DNA of 35,085 bases from Cyanobacteria bacterium RU_5_0 (GTDB lineage Bacteria; Cyanobacteriota; Cyanobacteriia; Elainellales; Elainellaceae): contig JAAUSF010000042.1 of NCBI GenBank assembly GCA_012033255.1, positions 1-35,085 of the forward strand. Direction: 5' to 3'. This document shows, piece after piece, positions 16,603-24,600 of this stretch; within the stretch, counting starts at the first letter, position 1; the number at the start of each line of letters is the position of its first letter. Below the pieces are notes generated by a model. The model made no database searches. It was not told the origin of the DNA and worked only from the letters and a program-made list of their open reading frames with translations. The position numbers and the translations under genes are program-made.

Positions 16603-17853
16603 ATGGCAACAGGTACACCTTTCAACGACACGTTAGTGGGTACAAACGGAATTGATTCTCTCTATGGTTATGCAGGCAACGACCTGCTGTCCGGGAACGG
16701 GGGAAATGATTTCCTGGATGGCGGAGCCGATAATGACACTGTATTAGGTGGAGATGGCAATGACATCCTGTTAGGAAGAATCGGCAATGACAGCCTGGAT
16801 GGGGGGAGTGGTAATGACCTGCTCAATGACAACGATGGCGATGGTACGGATACGCTCGTCGGCGGCACTGGCAACGATAGCCTCTTCGGCGCAGGAGGCA
16901 ATGATTTCCTCAATGGGGGAGCAGACAACGATCGTCTTGAAGGGGGGGATGGCATCGACACTCTTCTGGGCGGTGAGGGCAATGACGCACTCAATGGTGG
17001 ATTGGGTGATGATAGTCTGGATGGTGGAAATGGCAACGATACCCTGACTGGTGGGGCTGGCGCTGATCTCCTGGATGGGGGGGCTGGTATCGATCGAGCC
17101 AACTACTTAAGCTCAACCAGTAGCGTGAGAGTTGAGCTAGATGATGGACTCGCATTTCAGGATGGATTTGGCAGCACAGATACCTTGCGCGGCATTGAAG
17201 AGGTGATCGGTTCCCAATTTGACGATGTAATCTTTGGCTATCTTGAAAACAACTACATTCAGGGCAGAGATGGCAATGACCAACTCTTTGGCGGCTTTGG
17301 CAATGGCAACGACACGATCATTGGTGGCAACGGCAATGACTTCATCATCGATGCCAGCGGCAATGATTACCTGGATGGCGGAGCCGATAATGATTACCTC
17401 TATGCTGCAACTGGCAATGACACCCTCATTGGTGGCTCTGGGAATGATAACTTCGCAGACTGGACTGGCAATGATGTCATGGTAGGCGGAACGGGGATTG
17501 ATCAATTCAGCTTTGATTCAGGTTCAGCCAATGTCTCCGATCAATTTTATATTGGCGTGAATACCATTAGCGATTTCGTGTCTGGCACAGACAAAATTAT
17601 CCTGGGTAAAAGCGTCTTTCTAAGTCTCGATAGCGCCGTAGGAGATGGCTTTAGCGTCCCTGGAGAGTTTGCCGTTGTGAGTAATAATGCGGCGGCCGCT
17701 ACTAGCACCGCCGAGATTGTCTACAGCACTGGCAGTAGAAGCTTGTTCTTTAACTCCAATGGCAGTGCGGGTGGGTTTGGAGACGGCGGTCAGTTCGCGA
17801 CGCTCTCTAGCACTTCGACTCTGGTTGCATCAGACTTCAAGATTGTGGATTAG
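16603..17853 (+). CDS. Secreted RTX calcium-binding protein
   Basis: The 416-aa protein opens MATGTPFNDTLVGTNGIDSL. Two RTX blocks (about residues 8-165 and 205-300) of GGxGNDxLxGG nonapeptides flank a non-repeat insert (about 165-210, RANYLSSTSSVRVELDDG) common in large RTX proteins. The C-terminal region (VNTISDFVSGTDKIILGK ... DGGQFATLSS) is the usual RTX secretion end, different from that of the 15305 protein. The N-terminus has no signal peptide, which fits type I secretion. No catalytic domain is visible. The start is fixed by the AAGGAG leader. Confidence 0.87.
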   Translation: MATGTPFNDTLVGTNGIDSLYGYAGNDLLSGNGGNDFLDGGADNDTVLGGDGNDILLGRIGNDSLDGGSGNDLLNDNDGDGTDTLVGGTGNDSLFGAGGNDFLNGGADNDRLEGGDGIDTLLGGEGNDALNGGLGDDSLDGGNGNDTLTGGAGADLLDGGAGIDRANYLSSTSSVRVELDDGLAFQDGFGSTDTLRGIEEVIGSQFDDVIFGYLENNYIQGRDGNDQLFGGFGNGNDTIIGGNGNDFIIDASGNDYLDGGADNDYLYAATGNDTLIGGSGNDNFADWTGNDVMVGGTGIDQFSFDSGSANVSDQFYIGVNTISDFVSGTDKIILGKSVFLSLDSAVGDGFSVPGEFAVVSNNAAAATSTAEIVYSTGSRSLFFNSNGSAGGFGDGGQFATLSSTSTLVASDFKIVD

Positions 17854-17864
17854 AACCACAAATC

Positions 17865-17885
17865 GTAGGGTGGGCACTGCCCACC
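17865..17885. repeat. GTAGGGTGGGCA palindromic repeat
   Basis: GGTGGGCA-C-TGCCCACC forms a compact hairpin 11 bases after the RTX stop codon. The preceding word ACCACAAATCGTAGG recurs before the MITE-like copy at 27923. It may act as a terminator for the RTX gene. Confidence 0.5.
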
Positions 17886-17938
17886 TCACTCCATTGAACG
17901 ATGTGTGATGATCATCGCGTACTGAGGGTATTGTTTTG

Positions 17939-17958
17939 AGATTGATTGAAATCAATCT
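17939..17958. promoter_or_regulatory. 9-bp inverted repeat in the 17854-18084 intergenic region
   Basis: AGATTGATT (17939-17947) and AATCAATCT (17950-17958) are perfect inverted repeats with a 2-bp centre, about 130 bases before the next gene. This is an operator-like symmetric site of unknown use. Nothing else is seen in this gap besides the repeat at 17865. Confidence 0.35.
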
Positions 17959-18084
17959 AGCTGAGGAGCGATCGCCTTTACTCTCTCTAACCAATCACTA
18001 TCCATACGCTAGAATGCGTTTATAGACCGCGACCTAGCTAAGTATAGATTCTTGTGCTTTCAAACCTTCAGATTCTGAGGAAAT

Positions 18085-18363
18085 ATGCCACAGATACCAT
18101 CTTCTCTAACTGAAGCGGATATTTTTGCTCGGATTGTTCATCCCGAAGATGGCAATCTACCTCAAGAAGTTTCTCATCTGATTCTTAATCTACGGTTTGA
18201 AGCCTCAGATGTGACTCGCATGAATGAGCTATCAGAGAAAAATAATCACGGGTTACTGAGCGAAACCGAACGCCAAGAAATGGAAAAATATCTGCGAGTT
18301 GGTAATTTCTTAAATCTGCTCCATGCTAAAGCACGGCGATCGCTACAAAACTCAAGCAAATGA
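18085..18363 (+). CDS. Small helical protein paired with an HNH nuclease
   Basis: The 92-aa soluble protein (MPQIPSSLTEADIFARIVHP) is mostly helical, with a charged C-terminal half (SETERQEMEKYLRVGNFLNLLHAKARRSL). GAGGAAAT just before the ATG is a good ribosome binding site. Its stop codon overlaps the ATG of the HNH gene (18360-18363), so the two are co-translated. I do not recognise a named family. The tight coupling suggests a partner or regulator of the nuclease, which is an inference. Confidence 0.7.
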   Translation: MPQIPSSLTEADIFARIVHPEDGNLPQEVSHLILNLRFEASDVTRMNELSEKNNHGLLSETERQEMEKYLRVGNFLNLLHAKARRSLQNSSK

Positions 18364-18764
18364 ACATGGATGACACCTTGCGTGAGTTTGTCAGACAACG
18401 AGCTAATCACTGTTGTGAATATTGCCGAATGCCCCAAGAATATGATGTTCTGCCGTTTCAGATTGATCACATCATTTCGTTAAAACATCATGGTTCATCA
18501 GAGGTAACAAATCTTGCTCTCTCCTGTTATAACTGCAATGCATACAAGGGACCTAATATTGCAGGCATTGACGCAGATACCGAGGAAGTGACTCGCCTTT
18601 TCCATCCCCGTCGTGACCAATGGAATGAGCATTTCCTTTGGGACAAATCTTATCTCGCTGGTCGTACAGCAATTGGAAGAACGACGATTGATGTATTGTC
18701 AATTAATCTTCCTGAACGAGTAGAACTTCGCCGAACCCTCATGGCGATTGGGGTTTCCTTTTAA
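18360..18764 (+). CDS. HNH endonuclease
   Basis: The 134-aa small HNH nuclease shows the zinc cysteines CEYC (Cys19, Cys22) and CYNC (Cys56, Cys59). Its ββα-metal core is IDHIISLKHHG (Asp36, His37), NLAL (Asn51) and CNAYKGPN. It has no extra targeting domain, so the substrate is unknown; such stand-alone proteins are common in cyanobacteria. The start overlaps the upstream partner gene by 4 nt; a second Met two codons later is possible. Directly after the stop is a fragment of a zinc-ribbon gene. Confidence 0.87.
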   Translation: MNMDDTLREFVRQRANHCCEYCRMPQEYDVLPFQIDHIISLKHHGSSEVTNLALSCYNCNAYKGPNIAGIDADTEEVTRLFHPRRDQWNEHFLWDKSYLAGRTAIGRTTIDVLSINLPERVELRRTLMAIGVSF

Positions 18765-18766
18765 TG

Positions 18767-18815
18767 GGTCAGTCATCCTGGCACACAATTTCTCATAAAC
18801 ACAACAGAGATTGAC
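18767..18815 (+). pseudogene. 3' remnant of a zinc-ribbon protein gene
   Basis: GGTCAGTCATCCTGGCACAC and what follows match the last 16 codons and stop of the gene at 20246-20479 with few changes. Read in that frame they give GQSSWHTISHKHNRD and a stop. The 5' part is missing. It begins 2 bases after the HNH stop codon, so a deletion probably joined the two. Confidence 0.7.
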
Positions 18816-18934
18816 TTCACCTCAGACAGACAAAGGTTATTAATCCAACAATGGCAAAAGAATAGCAAGGAGCAACTCTTTTGCCTGCACCTGAATCCAT
18901 TGTTTCAGTCTTTCAGCATCATTGGAACAATCAA

Positions 18935-19708
18935 ATGACAACTCAATTCATTCAAACAACCTACAAGAACAAGATTGCTAGAGTGGCGGCATTTATTTAC
19001 GGTATTGTTTGTTACGTTACTTTCTTTGTCACCTTTTTGTATGCGATCGGATTTGTGGGCAATTTCGTCGTACCCAAATCCATTGATTCTGCACCCATTA
19101 TTCCTTTAGGGCAGGCGCTTTTAGTGAACGTTGGATTACTGGGATTGTTTGCTCTGCAACACAGTGCAATGGCCCGACAGGAATTTAAAACCTGGTGGAC
19201 TACGATCGTGCCAAAACCCGTTGAGCGCAGTACCTATGTCTTGTTTTCCAGCCTTTGTCTGCTTACATTGTTTTACTTCTGGCAACCGTTGGGGATTGTC
19301 ATTTGGCATGTAGAAAACCCGATTTTTCGGAATCTTCTTTATGCTCTTTTCGGGTTTGGTTGGCTGCTTGTCTTAGTATCCACTTTCTTGATTAATCACT
19401 TTGATCTGTTTGGATTGCGCCAAGTTTATCTCTATCTACGCGGCAAAGACTATACGCACCTCAATTTTGTCACTCCTGGGCCTTACAAATATGTTCGTCA
19501 TCCGCTGTATGTCGGTTGGTTATTTGCATTCTGGTCAATCCCAACGATGACCGTTGCTCATCTAGTATTTGCAGTCATGACAACCGCGTACATTCTGGTT
19601 GCTATTCAGTTGGAAGAACGAGATTTGGTCAAGGTACATGGGAAAGCCTATGTGGAGTATCGCGATCGCGTTCCCATGCTGATTCCCTTCAGCCGCCGCA
19701 AAGCTTAG
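18935..19708 (+). CDS. mddA: Methanethiol S-methyltransferase-like membrane protein (MddA/NnrU-ICMT superfamily)
   Basis: The product is about 257 aa with five or six membrane helices. C-terminal motifs are STFLINHFDLFGLRQV, PGPYKYVRHPLYVGW and QLEERDLVKVHGKAYVEYR, typical of isoprenylcysteine-methyltransferase-like enzymes. It closely recalls MddA, which methylates methanethiol to dimethyl sulfide with S-adenosylmethionine; the substrate is inferred from family resemblance. The start is uncertain. A TTG at 18881 has a strong AAGGAG site, but family N-termini match the ATG at 18935 (MTTQFIQ), and homology to the broken copy at 6702-6837 also begins there. It stands alone on the plus strand. 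Confidence 0.82.
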   Translation: MTTQFIQTTYKNKIARVAAFIYGIVCYVTFFVTFLYAIGFVGNFVVPKSIDSAPIIPLGQALLVNVGLLGLFALQHSAMARQEFKTWWTTIVPKPVERSTYVLFSSLCLLTLFYFWQPLGIVIWHVENPIFRNLLYALFGFGWLLVLVSTFLINHFDLFGLRQVYLYLRGKDYTHLNFVTPGPYKYVRHPLYVGWLFAFWSIPTMTVAHLVFAVMTTAYILVAIQLEERDLVKVHGKAYVEYRDRVPMLIPFSRRKA

Positions 19709-19825
19709 TCATCGCCAAGATTTTCCACCCGACAACTTCACCCTGCATGAAGCCGCATTAGCGATCGTAGATAATTTCAAATTCATCATTACATCGAACA
19801 CCTCACGAAAAGAATCAGGAGAACC

Positions 19826-20029
19826 ATGATAGACATCTTGGAATTCAGGCAAGCCCTCAGCGACCTGATCGTTGTACCGACTGAAGTAAACAAAACCACA
19901 TCATTACCAGAGCTACCTCAAAGTCCTGAAAATGAGTTTACTCACCGCTCCCACAGCCGTTTGGTTGCCAGTTGGGAGGTGGAAAACGGCAAACTGGTTT
20001 GCAAATGGCTAGTGAATCGCGAACGTTAG
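19826..20029 (+). CDS. Small conserved-looking protein of unknown function
   Basis: The 67-aa product starts MIDILEFRQAL and ends SRLVASWEVENGKLVCKWLV. AGGAGA six bases before the ATG is a good ribosome binding site. The C-terminal pattern, alternating Trp and hydrophobic residues, suggests a small beta hairpin. It is soluble and lacks cysteine pairs. I recall no family name. It is between the mddA-like gene and a palindromic repeat at 20033. Confidence 0.65.
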   Translation: MIDILEFRQALSDLIVVPTEVNKTTSLPELPQSPENEFTHRSHSRLVASWEVENGKLVCKWLVNRER

Positions 20030-20032
20030 TCA

Positions 20033-20057
20033 GTAGGGTGGGCAGTGCCCACCTTAC
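20033..20057. repeat. GTAGGGTGGGCA palindromic repeat
   Basis: GTAGGGTGGGCA and TGCCCACCTTAC form a hairpin 3 bases after the stop of the 67-aa gene. A second, TTAGCGTTAGCG-containing member follows at about 20082-20112. The stretch 20058-20245 otherwise holds only the 46-bp duplication at 20169. Confidence 0.5.
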
Positions 20058-20168
20058 CCAGCGTTTTAGCCTGGACGTGCTAGTAGGGTGGGTTAGCGTT
20101 AGCGTCACCCAACAACGCTGAGGCTGGTGTTGGGTCTCACGTTGTTCAGCCTAATCCACTACGATTAA

Positions 20169-20267
20169 CCTATCAAGAAAGAAACCACCGTGATGGGTTC
20201 AATCCAAAAAATATGCGAGATCCTATCCAGAAAGAAACAACGGCGATGAGTTCAATCCAAAAAATAT
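20169..20267 (+). repeat. 46-bp tandem duplication over the start of the zinc-ribbon gene
   Basis: 20169-20214 and 20222-20267 (each CCTATC..GAAAGAAAC.AC...GATG.GTTCAATCC) match with five changes, 7 bp apart. Each copy carries an ATG followed by (G/S)SIQKI. The first copy (ATG 20193) leads to a short frame that stops after 18 codons. The second is the real gene start. Confidence 0.65.
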
Positions 20268-20479
20268 TCACAGCAGTCCTTCCACGACGCTGGGCTGAAC
20301 AGATGGAGGTCGAGTCACGATCGTGGATAGTGCAATGTTCGTGTGGTTTTGCGAGGTCTATTTGGGAGATGGGCGGTATTCGTTGGAAAGCCGCAGGTCA
20401 GCCACGACGTTTTCTGTCGTGTCCGCAGTGTGGTCAGTCATCCTGGCACACAATTTCCCATGAACACAACAAGAATTAA
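20246..20479 (+). CDS. Zinc-ribbon-like small protein
   Basis: The 77-aa product starts MSSIQKIFTAVLP. Two cysteine pairs, CSCG and CPQCG about 40 residues apart, look like a zinc ribbon; between them are conserved-looking Trp and Gly residues (WEMGGIRWKAAGQ). The C-terminus is WHTISHEHNKN. A frame beginning at 20213 exists but is created by the local 46-bp duplication; the ATG at 20246 is preferred. A 3' fragment of a paralogue lies at 18767. The function is not known. Confidence 0.72.
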   Translation: MSSIQKIFTAVLPRRWAEQMEVESRSWIVQCSCGFARSIWEMGGIRWKAAGQPRRFLSCPQCGQSSWHTISHEHNKN

Positions 20480-20493
20480 CATGATATTTCATA

Positions 20494-20586
20494 GTAAGCT
20501 GTTCCACTTCTAATTTGCACAATTGGAAGGTTAGGATTTAGTATTCGTGCGCGGAGCGTATAAATACTAAATGTGGAACAACTTAC
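20494..20586. mobile_element. MITE-like element, 93 bp, GTAAGYTGTTCCAC ends
   Basis: Terminal inverted repeats GTAAGCTGTTCCAC (20494-20507) and GTGGAACAACTTAC (20573-20586) differ at one base. Inside, ATTTAGTATT and AAATACTAAAT form a second inverted repeat. It lies just before the lipoprotein gene and could carry or alter its promoter. Confidence 0.55.
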
Positions 20587-20635
20587 AACAATTCAGCACC
20601 ATACTCTACATCAGGGGAAAACTCAGGGAAAACCT

Positions 20636-21178
20636 ATGAAAAGACAATTCTTTGCTAGCTCAGTGATTCTGTTTACAATTTTGACAGGCTGTGCAAGTGA
20701 ACCCCCCACCCTAGGCGAAGCCACAGAATTTGAGCAGGTGTGCGATCGCAGCAATGATGGAAAACGAGTGGCAGTTGAAGGGTTTTTAACGTTGCCTGAG
20801 GAGATTCCAGTGGGTGACACTATCTCCGTGCTACTTGAGATTCGCCCATCCGAGGATGTGGAGAATTTGAATGGTCGGGTTGGCGTATGGACTAGCTACG
20901 GAAGTGAAGCCAATCAGGTTACTCCTGTGGACATCTCCTACACTATTCCAGGTTTGAACACGACCGGAAGTGAGGAACAGCCCGTCACCACAGATCAATC
21001 GCCTATTTCTAGCACTTATACCCACGCAGATCTGAACGTGACCACGAGTGATGGACAACGTGTTACCTATACCGATCGAGTGCGTGTTTCTGGTAAGGTT
21101 GTATTTCCATCGTCACCAAAGACAACCGTAATCTCCCCTTGCGTTCTCAATAATCCGTTGATTGAACGTATCCAGTAG
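20636..21178 (+). CDS. Putative lipoprotein
   Basis: The 180-aa product from the ATG at 20636 has a lipoprotein signal peptide: MKRQ, a hydrophobic core (FFASSVILFTILT), then the lipobox LTGC with the acylated Cys at residue 18 or 19. The remainder (FEQVCDRSNDGKRVAVEGFL ... RVRVSGKVVFPSS) is beta-rich with a later Cys. It may be an extracytoplasmic OB- or immunoglobulin-like domain. The frame is open from 20573, but only this Met yields a signal peptide. The family is unknown. Confidence 0.78.
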   Translation: MKRQFFASSVILFTILTGCASEPPTLGEATEFEQVCDRSNDGKRVAVEGFLTLPEEIPVGDTISVLLEIRPSEDVENLNGRVGVWTSYGSEANQVTPVDISYTIPGLNTTGSEEQPVTTDQSPISSTYTHADLNVTTSDGQRVTYTDRVRVSGKVVFPSSPKTTVISPCVLNNPLIERIQ

Positions 21179-21221
21179 ATGACGCCGATTGTGGATACTT
21201 CGCTGACCCAACTGAGCGCAT

Positions 21222-21447
21222 GTTTTCGCCTTTCGCTCAAAGCGATCGCGTATTCATTTAAAACAATATTGAACTCTCTAAAGATGTTTTGCAAGAGTGT
21301 TTTGAGTTGGTCGAAAAGGTGTTTGAGATGTTCACTGAATGGGCTGAAGAGTTGCATCTTTATGCACGCAAACGTTCAGATCATACATTACCCCGATTAA
21401 GCGGCTCAGACTATTCCAACCAAGTGATTCTTGGCGTTGCTGAATGA
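21222..21447 (+). pseudogene. Possible degenerate small gene with one in-frame stop
   Basis: One frame reads MFSPFAQSDRVFI, a stop (21259-21261), then NNIELSKDVLQECFELVEKV through EWAEELHLYARKR to a stop at 21445. The second part has a convincing amphipathic, codon-biased look but no good start codon. It may be a gene broken by the TAA or chance; I do not recognise it. Other frames over this stretch look less protein-like. Confidence 0.25.
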
Positions 21448-21551
21448 TAGGATGAAACTCAGAGTTCCCGCTGATATTGTCAGTCGCTCCTAAATTTATC
21501 AGTCACTCTTAAAATCTCTGCCTCAAGATAGTGGCAGGTGGTATGTCACTT

Positions 21552-21586
21552 GTCCTATTTTCGTCCTATGCCAATTGGCATAGGAC
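21552..21586. promoter_or_regulatory. 24-bp perfect palindrome plus extra half-site before the hybrid kinase
   Basis: GTCCTATGCCAA and its exact reverse complement TTGGCATAGGAC abut at 21563-21586. A further GTCCTAT half-site lies 11 bp upstream at 21552-21558, one helical turn away. The arrangement looks like an operator for a dimeric regulator, 80 bp before the kinase start. It could also form an RNA hairpin. The regulator is unknown. Confidence 0.5.
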
Positions 21587-21666
21587 ACGCCTATTAAGAG
21601 GTAACGTCTAGCAATGTCGTTAACGATGCCGTTGACAATTGCCGATTTAATTTTCAAGAATGAAGG

Positions 21667-24600
21667 ATGGAGACTGTGACTCAGGACGTGAAGGCGGAGG
21701 TCCCTGAAAACCTGTTTACAGGTGGTGGAGAGATGGGTGCGCTAATGCGATCGCTCGACTGGTCGCAAACGCCTTTAGGTCCAGTGTCAGGGTGGGCACA
21801 GAGCTTGAAAACCGCTGTCAGCATCTGTTTGAACTCTCGATTTCCGATGGTGATCTGGTGGGGGAGAGAACTGGTTCTGCTCTACAACGATGCTTGGCGA
21901 CCTATTTTAGGCACTAAGCATCCCAAGGCGTTGGGACGACCAGGACAGGAGGTTTGGTTAGAGATTTGGGACATCATTGGAACGCAGCTTAATAGTGTGC
22001 TAACTACAGGGCAGGCAACCTGGTCAGATGATTTTCTGCTGCTGGTCGATCGCTACAGCTACATTGAGGAAGCGTATTTCACTTACTCTTATAGCCCAAT
22101 TTTTCTGGAAACTGGGGAAGTGGGTGGAGCATTCACCGCTGTTACCGAAACGACTCAACGAGTGATCGGTGAGCGGCGTCTTAGCGCCTTACGCGAATTG
22201 TCTGCTAATGCAGTTGGCGCAAAGAACGTCGAGGAGACTTGTCGGATTGCCTGCGAAACCCTGGTCAAAAATCCCTACGACATTCCCTTTGCGCTGCTGT
22301 ATTTGGTGGAAGACAATGGTAAACAAGCTCGCCTAGTCGGAACAGCAGGCATTGAAGCAGAGTCATTCGCGTCAGCCTCGCCGCGCGGTATCTTCAGTCC
22401 ACAGTGGGTTGACCTGACCATAGAAACAGAAGGATGGAACCTGGCACATGTCAAAACGACCTATCAAACTCAACTCATTGATGGGTTAAACACTCGGTTT
22501 GGTTCGATCCCTAGAGGCGCTTGGGAAGACCCACCGCACAGTGCCTTGGTCATGCCAATCGCCCAATCCGGACAAGAGCAACAGTTGGCAGGGTTGCTGG
22601 TGGTCGGCATCAGTCCTCGACGGGAATTGGATGACAACTATCGGGGTTTCTTTGATTTAGTTGCTAACCAGGTGGCAACAGCGATCGCCAATGCGAATGC
22701 CTACGAAGCAGAACGCAGACGGGCTGAGGCATTGGCAGAGCTAGACCGAGCGAAAACCACCTTTTTCAATAATGTCAGCCATGAGTTCCGCACCCCGTTG
22801 ACGCTCATGCTCAATCCCCTGGAGGATGCACTGGCGAGTCTTGATCAACAGGAGAATCGGGTAACGAGTGGGAGAGTGGATGAGTGGGAGGGTGGGAGAG
22901 TGGATGAGAACCCATCCCCCCATCCCCCCATCCACCCATCCACCCTAAAAAAACAACTCCAGGTTGCGTATCGCAACTCCCAACGCTTGCTGAAGCTGGT
23001 CAATACGCTGCTGGACTTCTCCCGGATTGAAGCAGGGCGGATTGAGGTAGTGTATGAGCCAACTGACTTGGCAATGTTGACTACCGATCTAGCAGGGGTA
23101 TTTCGTTCTGCGATCGATCGGGCAGGGATGTGCTTGCGGGTAGACTGCCCACCATTGCCTGAACCTGTCTATGTCGATCGGGAGATGTGGGAGAAGATAG
23201 TCTTGAATCTGCTCTCTAATGCCTTCAAATTCACTTTTGAAGGAGAGATTGCTGTTGTTCTGCGCTCCGGCGATGACCATATTGAGTTAGTAGTGCAAGA
23301 CACAGGCACTGGCATTCCAGCCGAGGAGTTGTCCCATATCTTTGAGCGGTTCCATCAGGTGAAGGGGGCAAGAGGACGGAGCTATGAAGGGTCAGGCATT
23401 GGTCTGTCGTTAGTCCAGGAGCTAGTTCGATTGCACGGCGGCACTATCCAGGTGAGCAGCGTGGTTGATCAGGGAACGAGTTTCATCGTATCAATTCCCA
23501 CTGGATTTGCTCATTTGCCGAGCGAACGCCTTCGGCAGGGCATTGCTTGCTCTCCGCAGGAGATAGCCCAACGCATTGGGGCAACGCGCACCCTGGTATC
23601 AACCGCAACAGGAGCAGCATCCTATCTTGAAGAACTGTTACGCTGGTTGCCAAAATCGATCGAAAGTTCAGGGGCTAGAGTCTCTGAACTCTTGCTTTCT
23701 GTTCCTGTTCAACCCAAGCCGTCATCTGCACCAACGATGCGAATTCTGCTAGCAGACGATAATGCTGATATGCGCGACTACTTGAAGCGCTTGTTGAGCC
23801 AACAATATGAGGTGGAGGCAGTTGCAGATGGAGTCGCGACGTTGGCTGCTATTCGTCAGCAGATGCCCGATCTGCTCTTAACCGATGTGATGATGCCAGG
23901 ACTGGACGGGTTTGAGTTATTGCGATCGCTGCGAACAGACCCACAAACCAAAGAATTACCCATCATCCTACTATCTGCCCGCGCTGGAGAAGAGTCTCGT
24001 ATTGAGGGTCTGGAAGCGGGAGCCGATGATTATCTAACCAAGCCCTTCTCTGCTCGTGAGTTATTAGCCCGCATTGAGGCAACCCTGAAGCTGGCTCAGA
24101 TGCGGCAGGAGGCAACTCAGCGAGAGCGAGAAATGCGCTCAGAAGTTGAAGCTGCCTATAACCAGGTCAACCAGATTCTAGAGAGTATGACTGATGCATT
24201 TGTGGCTTTAGATCAAGACTGGCAAATTGTTTACCTAAATGCGGCAGCAGAGCGAATTAATGGCAAGCTTCGTACAGAGGTCTTAGGTAAGACGCATTGG
24301 GAGGAGTGGCCGGCTTCAGTGGGGACAAACGTCGAGCATCAGTATCGACGGGCAATGGCAGAGCAGATCTCCGTTCACTTTGAACACCATTACTATGCGC
24401 CGTTCTTATATGATATATGGTTGGACATTTACGCCTACCCCTTTGAAACTGGACTAGGCATCTTTTTTCGAGACATTACAGAGCGCAAACAGGCAGAGGA
24501 GATCCTGCGGCAAAGTGAAGCGAGATTTCAAAGGCTGGCAGCTAACCTTCCAGGGGTGATTTACCAATATGTTTTGCATCCTGATGGTTCCGATGCACTT

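Noticed and set aside
16668..17102. Proline- and serine-rich minus-strand frame opposite an RTX gene
   Set aside because: It is an antisense shadow of GGxGNDxL codons, as expected for any RTX gene. There is no start signal.
21179..21400. 73-codon frame starting one base after the lipoprotein stop
   Set aside because: The composition looks random. Another frame across the same bases is more protein-like, although broken by a stop.
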